Assembly (NCBI RefSeq): GCF_009857605.1
Contig: NZ_WWCT01000012.1
Location: 1-64,000, forward strand
Reading direction: 5' to 3'
DNA from: Duganella levis
Lineage (GTDB): Bacteria; Pseudomonadota; Gammaproteobacteria; Burkholderiales; Burkholderiaceae_D
DNA length: 64,000 nt
Positions 26,979-35,418 of the stretch are shown here, piece by piece. The stretch's first letter is position 1. Every line of letters starts with the position of its first letter. Below the pieces are notes generated by a model. It was not told where the DNA came from, searched no databases, and worked only from the letters and a program-made list of their open reading frames with translations. A program made the translations under genes and the position numbers.

Positions 26979-27776
26979 TTAGAAGCGATAGATCAGTGCG
27001 GTCATCAGCATCGGCGTGGTCTTGCGCTTGGTCAGCGGACTATCGGCGGCGTCGCCGGTCAGGCGGGTGACGCCGATGGCGCTGCGCACCGACCAGTTGC
27101 TGTCCAACACATGGTTCCAGTGCACACCGGCCGCGACGTTCTCAAAGCCGCCCTTGGCGCTGTAGGCTTTGTAGCCGGAGGCGGCGCTCTGCGCGGCGGT
27201 GACGCCGAAGTAGGTCTGCATGTGCTTGTCGTCGCCGTAGACGGCCGACGCGCCAAAGCCGATCTGGTCGGTGGTGTCGGTGTACAGCGGTGCGTTGACG
27301 CCAAAGGTGTAGGTGCTGCCGTATTCGCGATGGCCGAGGTTCTGCTTGGTGCTCACACTCAGGCCGACCTTGCCCAGTTGATAGCCAGCGCTCAGTACGG
27401 CTTGTGCCGAGCCGTCGATGTCGCCCATGCCTTTCAGCGCGTCGGAACCGGAGAAGTAATTTTCCTTGTGGTCCTTGCGGCCGCCATCGTAGCCCAGCGC
27501 CGCGCTCAGCGAGAAGTCGCCCAGCTTGGTCTGATAGCCGATGCCGCTCTGTGTGCTGAGGAAGATGCCGTTGCTAAAGGTGCGCTCCAGCACCGGCAAG
27601 GGCAGTACGCGGCTTTTGTCGCTGCCGGCGTATTCCGGCACATAGGCCAGGCCGAGGCCGGCGGTGAAGCTGTCGCCGCTGGCCGACGCGGCGGGCGCTG
27701 CCGGTGCGTCTTCGGCAAAGCTCCGGCTACTGAAGGCGCAGAGGGAGAGAAGGGTGAGGGTGATCGCGTGGCGCAT
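26979..27776 (-). CDS. MipA/OmpV family outer-membrane protein
   Basis: 265 residues. Signal peptide MRHAITLTLLSLCAFSSRSF, then a beta-barrel: LGLAYVPEYAGSDKSRVLPL is the MipA start motif, alternating strands follow and the last residues are ALIYRF with a terminal Phe for BAM recognition. MipA/OmpV proteins act as scaffold or porin-like barrels. The ATG at 27776 is chosen for the signal peptide. Divergent from the GST gene. Confidence 0.9.
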   Translation of the reverse strand: MRHAITLTLLSLCAFSSRSFAEDAPAAPAASASGDSFTAGLGLAYVPEYAGSDKSRVLPLPVLERTFSNGIFLSTQSGIGYQTKLGDFSLSAALGYDGGRKDHKENYFSGSDALKGMGDIDGSAQAVLSAGYQLGKVGLSVSTKQNLGHREYGSTYTFGVNAPLYTDTTDQIGFGASAVYGDDKHMQTYFGVTAAQSAASGYKAYSAKGGFENVAAGVHWNHVLDSNWSVRSAIGVTRLTGDAADSPLTKRKTTPMLMTALIYRF

Positions 27777-27924
27777 GGAGGGTCCGTTCAGGTTGTCCGC
27801 CGGCGCGAGGGGCCGGCGCAGACGGGCGAGAGTTTCCCACTGAATACGTTCCGACACCATCGGCATAGCTGAAGTATCATTGGCTGCAATCTTTGGTATC
27901 GCCTGATGCACTTTGGAGCTGATT

Positions 27925-28587
27925 ATGTCCCTGACCTTGTATTACCATCCGCTGGCCTCGTTCTGTCACAAAGTGCTGATCGCGCTGTATGAGAACGGCA
28001 CGGTATTCGAAAAGCGCGTGATCAATCTGGGCGATGACGCCGACCGCGCCGAGCTGGAAGCGATCTGGCCGTTGTGCAAATTCCCGGTGCTGCGCGACCA
28101 CGCGCAGGTGCGCGATGTGCCGGAAACCTCGATCATCATCGAATATCTGGACCGCCATTATCCGGGCCCGACGCTGATGATCCCTGCCGACTGGGACGAT
28201 GCGCTGGACGTGCGCCTGTGGGACCGCTTCTTCGACAACTATGTGCAGGGGCCGGTGCAAACCATCGTCAGCGCCCACCTGACCGGCCTGAGCTGCGACC
28301 AGACCAAGGAGCGCACCAAGCTCAAGACCGCCTACAAGATGATTGAAAAACGCATGGCCACGCGCGGCTGGTTGTGTGGCGAAGCGTTCAGCCTGGCCGA
28401 TTGCGCGGCGGCGCCGGCGCTGTTCTATGCCTGCACGCTGCTGCCGTTCCCGGAGGAGTACCACCACCTGCAAAGTTATTTTGAGCGCCTGGTGACGCGG
28501 CCGTCGGTGCAGCAGGTGCTGGAGGAGGCCAAGCCGTACTTCAATATGTACCCGTTTGCGCAGGAAATTCCCGAGCGCTTCCTGTAA
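27925..28587 (+). CDS. Glutathione S-transferase family protein
   Basis: 220 residues. N-terminal thioredoxin-like domain (LTLYYHPLASFCHKVLIALY, PVLRDHAQVRDVPETSIIIE with the cis-Pro and the ET/S glutathione-gamma-Glu motif), then an all-helical C-domain with GWLCGEAFSLADCAAAPALF. The usual N-capping residue is Ser/Cys in ASFC. Start ATG at 27925; a TTG four codons earlier is unlikely. Substrate unknown. Confidence 0.88.
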   Translation: MSLTLYYHPLASFCHKVLIALYENGTVFEKRVINLGDDADRAELEAIWPLCKFPVLRDHAQVRDVPETSIIIEYLDRHYPGPTLMIPADWDDALDVRLWDRFFDNYVQGPVQTIVSAHLTGLSCDQTKERTKLKTAYKMIEKRMATRGWLCGEAFSLADCAAAPALFYACTLLPFPEEYHHLQSYFERLVTRPSVQQVLEEAKPYFNMYPFAQEIPERFL

Positions 28588-28658
28588 GCGTATTGCCGCA
28601 CAGTGTGCGCGCGCGGATGGGTGAATCATGGCCTTTCTTCTCCAAAAAAGGATACACC

Positions 28659-29654
28659 ATGGATCATCCGAATTCCTCGCGTCGCGCGCTGGTTGGCGCG
28701 GCAGCCACTGGCCTGCTGGGTGCTGCCGTGGCGCCGGCCGGCGCGCACGGCGGCGCGGCTGACGGCGCTGCGGTGCCGCCGAAAAATCCGGTGACTGCCT
28801 ATCCGGCGCCGCCGTTCCCCACGCAGCAGCAGCCGTGGCCTGGCCTGACCAGCAAGATGGATCCACGCCCCGACCATGGCGAGACCAGCTACAAGGGTTC
28901 CGGCCGGCTCAAGGGCCGCAAGGCGCTGCTGACCGGCGGCGATTCGGGCATCGGCCGTGCCGCCGCCATCGCCTACGCCCGCGAGGGCGCCGATGTGGCC
29001 ATCAATTATCTGCCGGCCGAGGAGGCCGATGCGCGCGAGGTGGTGGCGCTGATCCGCGCCGAGGGCCGCAAGGCGGTCGCCATTCCGGGCGATATCAAGG
29101 ACGAAGCGTTCTGCAACAAGCTGGTGGCCGACGCCGCGCGCGAACTGGGCGGGCTGGATATTCTGGTCAACAATGCGGCGCGCCAGTTCTCGCGCGATTC
29201 CATCCTGGACATGACCACCGCAGATTTTGACGAGACCTTCAAGACCAATGTGTACGCGATGTTCTGGATCACCAAGGCGGCCGTGCCGCTGCTGAAGCCG
29301 GGATCGACCATCATCAACACGGCGTCGGTAAACGCCTATGATCCGGGCGAGAACATCATCGACTACGCCGCCACCAAGGGCGCGATCATGATTTTTACAA
29401 AGGGATTAGCCAAGCAGCTGGCCAGCAAGGGCATTCGCGTCAATGCGGTGGCGCCGGGGCCGTTCTGGACGCCGTTGCAGGTGACCGGCGGACAGCCGCC
29501 GGAAAAACTGCCGCAATTCGGCGCCGACACGCCGCTGAAACGGCCGGGCCAGCCGGCCGAACTGGCCGGCGTGTACGTATTGCTGGCGTCGAATGAATCC
29601 AGCTACGCCACCGGCCAGGTGTATGCGGCGGTCGGCGGCCACGGCGGCCCGTAA
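28659..29654 (+). CDS. Short-chain dehydrogenase/reductase, exported type
   Basis: 331 residues. N-terminus SSRRALVGAAATGLLGAAV resembles a twin-arginine-type leader, unusual for a cytoplasmic SDR fold. NAD(P) motif TGGDSGIGRAAA, NNAARQ, catalytic Ser in INTASVNAYD and YAATKGAI (YxxxK). The pre-domain LTSKMDPRPDHGETSYKGSG is the tail typical of YghA-like SDRs. A tract aaaaaagga precedes the ATG. Substrate unknown. A REP-like hairpin follows its stop. Confidence 0.85.
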   Translation: MDHPNSSRRALVGAAATGLLGAAVAPAGAHGGAADGAAVPPKNPVTAYPAPPFPTQQQPWPGLTSKMDPRPDHGETSYKGSGRLKGRKALLTGGDSGIGRAAAIAYAREGADVAINYLPAEEADAREVVALIRAEGRKAVAIPGDIKDEAFCNKLVADAARELGGLDILVNNAARQFSRDSILDMTTADFDETFKTNVYAMFWITKAAVPLLKPGSTIINTASVNAYDPGENIIDYAATKGAIMIFTKGLAKQLASKGIRVNAVAPGPFWTPLQVTGGQPPEKLPQFGADTPLKRPGQPAELAGVYVLLASNESSYATGQVYAAVGGHGGP

Positions 29655-29660
29655 GCCGTC

Positions 29661-29680
29661 ATTCCCGCGCAGGCGGGAAT
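29661..29680. repeat. REP-like palindrome
   Basis: Perfect 8-bp stem ATTCCCGC / GCGGGAAT with a 4-nt loop, in the context gtcATTCCCGC...GCGGGAATcca. This is the common proteobacterial REP consensus. It lies between convergent SDR and phasin genes and may also end transcription. Only one copy is seen in the window. Confidence 0.75.
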
Positions 29681-29713
29681 CCATGCGCCGCCCAGACAGT
29701 GGCGGCGCGGGGA

Positions 29714-30205
29714 TCAGTTCTTGTTACCCTCATCGGCGCTCTGCACCGACGCGGCCTGCGGGAAAGCCTGGTTCTGCGAGGCGATGTTGGCGAACTTGCT
29801 GGCTTCGTCCGACATGTGCTTGCTGGCGGCCTGACGGCCGGCATCGGCCAGTTCGGTGGCGGTGCGCGTGGTCTGTGGCACATGCTGCTGCGCCACATTG
29901 TTGATCTCGGCCTGGAAGTCGGTGGCGACCTGCGCCAGTTGCTGGTGGTAGCTTTGCAGCTTTTGCAGCAGCGCGCCAGCCTGCTGTGGAGCGGCTTGTG
30001 CGCCGCTGGCGGATGGCGTCGTCTGTACCGCACGTTGCAGCGCTGCCGTCGACTCGCTCAGCCAGTCGCGGCTGAATTGCACGTTGACCTCGGTCAGTTG
30101 GCGCAGCGAGCGCAGTACCGCCTGGTTCAGGTCGGCGTAGTAGTCGATGCGGGCTTCCGCATGATTGCGTGCTGCCGGGGACAGCGTTTCAACAAACGAG
30201 TTCAT
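29714..30205 (-). CDS. phaP: Phasin family protein
   Basis: 163 residues, almost fully helical, no membrane segment. The pattern ETLSPAARNHAEARIDYYAD then RSLRQLTEVNVQFSRDWLSE matches phasins, which coat polyhydroxyalkanoate granules. The ATG at 30205 is preceded by CAGGAG. Gln/Ala-rich C-terminal half is coiled-coil-like. No pha synthesis genes are nearby. Confidence 0.8.
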   Translation of the reverse strand: MNSFVETLSPAARNHAEARIDYYADLNQAVLRSLRQLTEVNVQFSRDWLSESTAALQRAVQTTPSASGAQAAPQQAGALLQKLQSYHQQLAQVATDFQAEINNVAQQHVPQTTRTATELADAGRQAASKHMSDEASKFANIASQNQAFPQAASVQSADEGNKN

Positions 30206-30347
30206 AAGCTTTGCTCCTGGTGGGGGCCAAAAAAGGAGAATTGCGAGCGGGGGAGGCGGGACGTTTTGGCCTTGCGTCCACCCCGCTATCATCGCAAATG
30301 TCGCCGCTTTATGGCACTCCTGAGCTTGCCGGAACTATTTGTTTTCT

Positions 30348-31652
30348 CTACTCAACAGATGGCGACGGCCGTGGCAGGAGAAGCAGCTGTTTCTGCCGGC
30401 CGTTGATGTAACGCACGCCACTAGCATCAAAATAGGCATCCTCCTCCAGCATGATGTTAACCGGCTCGCGCCAGCCGGGAATCCCGGCTGTATTGCTCAG
30501 TTCGATCGAATAGGCGGTGCGCGGCCGCAGCAACTCGTCGCCGCTGCCCGGCACGCCGGTTTGCGCGTCCCACATGCCGATGGCCGGGCCGGCCGCGTGG
30601 CCGTGATAGCCGATCGGGTGGCTGTAGATGGTTGGCCGCAAGCCCTCGGCCTTGGCCTGTTGCAGCGCCGCCGCCAGCATGGCGTTGCCGCTGCGGCCAG
30701 CCTGGAATTGCGACAGCAGAATGTCCTGCACGCGGTTGGCGCCGGCAAAGGCTTGTTGTAGCGCGGCCGGCGCAGCGGTTTCGCCTGGTTTCAGTATATA
30801 GACATGCTGCTGGATGTCGGTGTTCAGGCGCAGGTAGGTGATGCCGATGTCGACATGCAGCAGGTCGCCGGGGATGATGACGTCCGGGTTGGCGCGCTCG
30901 TTATTCTGGCGCTGGATTTCCACGGACGGATGGAACCAGGTATCGTAGCCCAGGTCGCGGATCTTCTGGCGGAACCACCACACCACGTCTTCGGTGGTGG
31001 TGACGCCGGGCGTGATCACGCGCTCGGAAAAGCCTTCCTCGATGATTTTATGGGTGGCGTTGACCATCTGCGGGTAGATCTGCATCTCCCGTTCCGTGCG
31101 CGTTTCCAGCCAGCGCACCGCCAGCGGCTCGGCCGACACCACGCGGCTTTTCAGCGCCGCCGGCAGGGCCGCCAGCAGTTCGGTGTACTCGGTGTGGTCG
31201 ATGCCGTCGGCGTGGCCAAAGGTGGCCGAGGTATTCAGGCCGATCTTGCGCGGATTGCGGGTCTTGATGATGTCCGCCAGCGCATCCCACTGGTTGGGGA
31301 ATTTCTTCTTGTCCCACGACTGCCTGATGCTGGCGCCGACGTCATAGCGCGTCACCCCCAGCCGTTCCACCTTGGCGCTGGCGGCGTCGCGATAAAACAC
31401 CAGTATCGTGCGGCGGCGGGCGTTGAGCCATTCGGCCGGCAGCATGGTTTTCAGTACCGGGTCTTCGTTGTATTCTCTCGACACCAGCACCCACATATCG
31501 ATGCCGGTTTGCGCCATCATGTCCGGCAGCAGCTGGTCGAAGCGCTCCGCCAGCAGTTGATTGACGACGACGGCCTGGGCGCGCAGCGGCAGCACGTCAG
31601 CGGATGCCGGCGCCGCCAGCAGCATGGTGAGGGCAAGGAGAATTTTTTTCAT
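30348..31652 (-). CDS. Secreted M24 family (Xaa-Pro aminopeptidase-like) metallopeptidase
   Basis: 434 residues, signal peptide MKKILLALTMLLAAPASA. N-terminal creatinase-like domain, then the pita-bread fold: metal ligands Asp in LLHVDIGITY, Asp in LNTDIQQHVY, His in SHPIGYHGHAAGP, Glu in YSIELSNT and Glu in MLEEDAYF. The expected five-ligand set is present, so it should be active. Periplasmic peptide degradation is likely; exact specificity unknown. Confidence 0.87.
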   Translation of the reverse strand: MKKILLALTMLLAAPASADVLPLRAQAVVVNQLLAERFDQLLPDMMAQTGIDMWVLVSREYNEDPVLKTMLPAEWLNARRRTILVFYRDAASAKVERLGVTRYDVGASIRQSWDKKKFPNQWDALADIIKTRNPRKIGLNTSATFGHADGIDHTEYTELLAALPAALKSRVVSAEPLAVRWLETRTEREMQIYPQMVNATHKIIEEGFSERVITPGVTTTEDVVWWFRQKIRDLGYDTWFHPSVEIQRQNNERANPDVIIPGDLLHVDIGITYLRLNTDIQQHVYILKPGETAAPAALQQAFAGANRVQDILLSQFQAGRSGNAMLAAALQQAKAEGLRPTIYSHPIGYHGHAAGPAIGMWDAQTGVPGSGDELLRPRTAYSIELSNTAGIPGWREPVNIMLEEDAYFDASGVRYINGRQKQLLLLPRPSPSVE

Positions 31653-31674
31653 GCTCAGATAGTGCTGGCGGTTT

Positions 31675-31716
31675 TTGCCAATGTCAATCAACAGTATTTA
31701 TAATGCACGTTGCATT
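31675..31716 (+). promoter_or_regulatory. Sigma70-type promoter with overlapping inverted repeat
   Basis: TTGCCA (31675-31680), 18-bp spacer, TATAAT (31699-31704), upstream of the alpha/beta hydrolase gene. A perfect inverted repeat AATGCA-CGT-TGCATT (31702-31716) overlaps the -10 and the expected start point and looks like a repressor site. No regulator gene is adjacent. Confidence 0.6.
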
Positions 31717-31731
31717 CGCTAAGGAGAAGAC

Positions 31732-32520
31732 ATGGCAGCACCTTCGGTTTTTTATCTGCACGGCGGTCCGGCACTGGGTCCGGTGTTTGAGCGTGCCCGT
31801 TATCCGGACGCGACGCACGTCCACTGGTGGCATCAGCCGCTGGCCAAACCGTGCGCGGCGCGTCCCTATCTGGACCTGCTGGAAGCGACATTGACCGAAT
31901 TCCGCCGCGTGGCCGCCGAAGCCGGCCAGCCGCTGACGGTGATGGCGAGTTCCTTCGGCGCCCACCTGGCGGTGCATCTGGCGCGCCAGGCGCCGGAGCT
32001 GATCAAGGACATCGTGCTGTTGGCCCCTACCTTCAATCCGGAGCAGGCCGCACTGCGCCTGGCGCGCCGCGCCTTCCGCGTGCATACCGACCATCCGAAC
32101 GCCGGCAAGCTGGCCGTGGCGCTGGGGATGTACGAGGATGATCCGGGCCGTCCGCGTTTCTGGGATGTCTTCGGCGCGCTGTCGCAGCTGCCGGATGTGA
32201 CGGAACTGTATTTTGGCCCCAACGGCGGCGCCGAGGCGTCGCGTTCGTTCGCGGAACTGATCCAGCAGCCGGGCGCCTTCGACGGTCCGACCTCGGTCGC
32301 GACCTCGGACGATTTCTCGGCGCTGGACCACACGCCGGTGCGCAGCGCGTTTGAAGGCCCGGTGTCGGTGCTGTTCGGCGCCTACGATCCGATGATCGAC
32401 GCCGAACAGGATCGCGCCATCTGGGAAGTGATCTTCCCGCAGGCCGCCTTCTTCAAGGTGGAAACCGGCCACTTCCCGCTGCTGGAACTGACGCTGGAAG
32501 CCTGCCTGTCTCCTGCCTGA
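31732..32520 (+). CDS. Alpha/beta hydrolase
   Basis: 262 residues, cytoplasmic. Oxyanion region LHGGPALGP, nucleophile elbow VMASSFGAHLA (A-S-S-F-G, a variant of GxSxG), acid residue in FGAYDPMID and catalytic His in VETGHFPLLE. AAGGAGA lies upstream of the ATG. Substrate unknown. It ends 1 bp before the stop of the convergent MFS gene. Confidence 0.78.
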   Translation: MAAPSVFYLHGGPALGPVFERARYPDATHVHWWHQPLAKPCAARPYLDLLEATLTEFRRVAAEAGQPLTVMASSFGAHLAVHLARQAPELIKDIVLLAPTFNPEQAALRLARRAFRVHTDHPNAGKLAVALGMYEDDPGRPRFWDVFGALSQLPDVTELYFGPNGGAEASRSFAELIQQPGAFDGPTSVATSDDFSALDHTPVRSAFEGPVSVLFGAYDPMIDAEQDRAIWEVIFPQAAFFKVETGHFPLLELTLEACLSPA

Positions 32521-34305
32521 TTACTTACCGGCGAAGCGCGCCTCGATTTCCTCCAGCGTCTTGCCCTTGGTCTCGGGCAGCAGGAAAGCGGCGGTGAGGA
32601 AGTACAGCAGCGTGCAGCCGGCGCCGTAGAAGAACATGGTGGCGTAGCCGTACTGCCCCACGGTGGGCAGGAACACGGCGGCGATCATGGTCGAGACAAA
32701 CTGGTTGATCAGCAGCGCCACGCTCATGCCATTCGAGCGGATGCGGGTCGGCATCAGCTCCGACAACGCCAGCCACACGCACACGCCGGGACCGACGGCG
32801 AAGCTGGCCACGAATAAGCACATCATCAGCATCACCTGCCAGCCATGCGCGGCGGGCGGCACCGCCGCCAGGTCGGCGCGCTGGATGCGCAACGGCGCGC
32901 GCAGGCCTGCTTCCGGACTGGCGAAGGGATTCAGGTGCAGCTTGCGGAAGAAGGCGCCGATCACGCTGTCCGGCTGCACCGTGTCTTCGCGGTTCATGCG
33001 CAGCACCGGCAAGGCGCCATCATCGCTGCGGCGCGTCTGCACGTTGGTGAACGGGCCGTAGGAATAGGCTACCGTCAGTTGCAGCGGCGCGCCGTTGGCG
33101 CTGATGCCGGCGGCGCCGAACGATTGCAGCGTTTCAGCGTCCAGCCGCAGCGCCAGGCTGTCGGACTGCATGCGGGCTTGCAGCATCGGCCGCACGTCAC
33201 GCTGCTGGCCTTCGGCGCTGCGGAACAGCAGGCCGGCCGCCAGCAGCGAGAGGACAATGCCGCCGGTGCCCAGCATCAGCAGGAACTTGCGGCCCTTGCG
33301 GTCGACCAGCACCACGGCGACGATGGTCATCAGCGCGTTGACCACTTTCAGCACCACGTCGGCGCTGTTGGCGGTGGCGCCGGACAGGCCGGCCTGATTG
33401 AGGATGTTGACCACGTAGGCCAGGATGGAGTTGATGCCGGTGGCCTGGTTCAGCGCCAGGATCAGACAGGCCAGCAGGAACGGCAGCATGTAGCGGCGGC
33501 TTAGCAGCGAATCGCTGGCGGCCGGCCCCTTGCTGGCGGCCGCGGTCGGCGTGAGCGCCTGCCGGATCTCGCGCAGCTCGGCCTCGGCTTCATCGGCGGA
33601 GCGGGTGCGCAGCAGGGCGGCGCGCGCTTCCTCGATGCGTCCCTTGCGCGCCAGCCAGCGCGGCGACTCCGCCAGCAGCAGCGCGCCGGCGCTGAATACG
33701 ATCCCCGGCGTCAGGCACCACCAGAAGATGCTGCGCCAGGCGTGATCCTTGGCGGCGAAGACGGCGGCGGCGCGTTGATCCTCGCCCAGATGCTGCGCGG
33801 CGGCGGTGGCGCTTTCCACGCTGTGCGCTTGCAGCAGGCCGATGATGGCCGCCGCCACCAGGCCGATGGTCAGCAGCAGCTGGAACAGGGCCGCGCCGCG
33901 TCCGCGCTGGCGCGCATGCAGGCACTCGGCCAGGTACAACGGCACGATCACGCCGATCAAGCCGCCGCTGACGCCTTGCAGCAGGCGGCCCAGCAGCAGC
34001 GGCGTATAACCGTCGGCCAGCGCGATCAGCGGGATGCTGAGCGTGAACAGCACGCCGGACAACACCATGCCCCAGCGGCGGCCGATCCAGTCGGCCAGCG
34101 CGCCGGCAAACAGCGACGACAGCACGGACCCCAGCAACACCGCCGCCACGATAAAACTCAACTGCTGCGCGCTCAGTCGCCACGCCACCGATGCTGTCGA
34201 TTCCAGATACGGCAAGGCGCCGGCGATGATGCCGACATCGATCCCGTACAGCAGTCCACCCATGCCTGCAATGAACAACAAAAATCCCATGGCGCGTTTT
34301 TGCAT
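32521..34305 (-). CDS. agaP: Sugar porter MFS transporter with large periplasmic insert (probable GalNAc permease)
   Basis: 594 residues against the usual ~470 of sugar porters. Signatures GRRWG, GRLLQGVSGGLIG, LNQATGINSILAY, VDRKGRK and the C-terminal PETKGKTLEEIE place it in the sugar porter family. An insert of ~125 residues (about 362-487) separates TM9 from TM10 and a smaller one (~157-188) lies between TM5 and TM6; both loops are on the periplasmic side. It is the last gene of the leftward aga operon, 11 bp after agaA. GalNAc import is inferred from the cluster; the symbol follows the functional name used for other aga loci. Confidence 0.8.
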   Translation of the reverse strand: MQKRAMGFLLFIAGMGGLLYGIDVGIIAGALPYLESTASVAWRLSAQQLSFIVAAVLLGSVLSSLFAGALADWIGRRWGMVLSGVLFTLSIPLIALADGYTPLLLGRLLQGVSGGLIGVIVPLYLAECLHARQRGRGAALFQLLLTIGLVAAAIIGLLQAHSVESATAAAQHLGEDQRAAAVFAAKDHAWRSIFWWCLTPGIVFSAGALLLAESPRWLARKGRIEEARAALLRTRSADEAEAELREIRQALTPTAAASKGPAASDSLLSRRYMLPFLLACLILALNQATGINSILAYVVNILNQAGLSGATANSADVVLKVVNALMTIVAVVLVDRKGRKFLLMLGTGGIVLSLLAAGLLFRSAEGQQRDVRPMLQARMQSDSLALRLDAETLQSFGAAGISANGAPLQLTVAYSYGPFTNVQTRRSDDGALPVLRMNREDTVQPDSVIGAFFRKLHLNPFASPEAGLRAPLRIQRADLAAVPPAAHGWQVMLMMCLFVASFAVGPGVCVWLALSELMPTRIRSNGMSVALLINQFVSTMIAAVFLPTVGQYGYATMFFYGAGCTLLYFLTAAFLLPETKGKTLEEIEARFAGK

Positions 34306-34316
34306 CGAGTCTCCGG

Positions 34317-35414
34317 CTAGTTGATGGACAGGTCGACGGCTTCGCCTTCAATGAAGACGGCCACCGGTTGTAGTTCTGCGTTCAATACAACGATATCGGC
34401 CCAGGCGCCCGGCGCCAGGCGGCCGCGTTCTGTCTCGCCCAGATAGTCGGCGGGGTAGAGCGACAGGCGGTTGGAGGCGTCGGCCAGCTCCAGTCCCAGG
34501 CTGACGAAATTGCGCAAGGCCTGGTCCATGGTCAGCACGCTGCCGGCCAGCGAGCCGGTGGCCAGCCGCACGCAGCCCAGGCACTTGTACACGCGCTGGC
34601 TGCCCAGCGCATATTCGCCGTCCGGCATGCCGGTGGCGGCGGTGGCGTCGGTCACGCCGTACAGGCGCGGGATGGCGCGCAGCGCGGCGCGGATGGCGCC
34701 CGGCGCGACGTGTTCCAGGTCGGGGATGATCTCTGCGTATTCCGCATGCGCCAGCGCCGCGCCGACGATGCCGGGCTTGTAGTGGTTGAGCGCCGTCATG
34801 CCGTTGTACAGGTGCGTGAAGCCGGCAGCGCCGGCCTTCAGCGCGGCGACGCCGTCTTCATAAGTGCCGTTGCTATGGCCGATCTGCACGCGGATGCCCA
34901 GCTCATTCAGTTGCGGGATCAGCGCCAGATGGTCGGCCACTTCGGTGGCCAGCGTCATGGCGCGGATCGGCGCCAGGGCGTGGTAGTCGCGCACCAGATC
35001 CATGCTGCCGACTGCGACCGCATCGGCCGGCTGCGCGCCGAGACGGTGGATGCTGAGGAACGGGCCTTCCAGGTGCACGCCCAGCATGCGCGCGGCGCCG
35101 GCCGGACGTTCTGCGATCACCGGCGCCAGTCCGCGCAGTGCGCGGCGGATGGAATTGTCGGTGGCGGTCATGGTGGTGCCCAGCATGGCGGTGGTGCCAT
35201 GCCTGGCATGCGCGCGCGCCACGGTGGCGCCGGCGTCGCCGCCTTGCATGATGTCGACGCCGGCCGCGCCGTGCACGTGCAGGTCGACAAAGCCGGGCAG
35301 GATGGTCAGCGCGCCGTCGGCGTTGCTGTCTTCAGTGATGTGATGGATACGCTGGTCGAAATCGATGCTGCCGGTGATCCAGCCGTTCGGGGTGAGAATA
35401 CGTCCGCTCAGCAT
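34317..35414 (-). CDS. agaA: N-acetylgalactosamine/N-acetylglucosamine-6-phosphate deacetylase
   Basis: 365 residues, amidohydrolase (NagA/AgaA family). Metal and catalytic residues are visible in FVDLHVHGAAG, HLEGPFLS (Glu), IGHSNGTYEDG (His), THLYNGMTAL (His) and VTDATAATGMPDG (catalytic Asp). It removes acetate from GalNAc-6-P. I chose the ATG at 35414, 4 nt after the agaR stop, over a TTG at 35429 that overlaps agaR. Context (AgaS, AgaZ) favours GalNAc-6-P over GlcNAc-6-P. Confidence 0.88.
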   Translation of the reverse strand: MLSGRILTPNGWITGSIDFDQRIHHITEDSNADGALTILPGFVDLHVHGAAGVDIMQGGDAGATVARAHARHGTTAMLGTTMTATDNSIRRALRGLAPVIAERPAGAARMLGVHLEGPFLSIHRLGAQPADAVAVGSMDLVRDYHALAPIRAMTLATEVADHLALIPQLNELGIRVQIGHSNGTYEDGVAALKAGAAGFTHLYNGMTALNHYKPGIVGAALAHAEYAEIIPDLEHVAPGAIRAALRAIPRLYGVTDATAATGMPDGEYALGSQRVYKCLGCVRLATGSLAGSVLTMDQALRNFVSLGLELADASNRLSLYPADYLGETERGRLAPGAWADIVVLNAELQPVAVFIEGEAVDLSIN

Positions 35415-35418
35415 TGCA

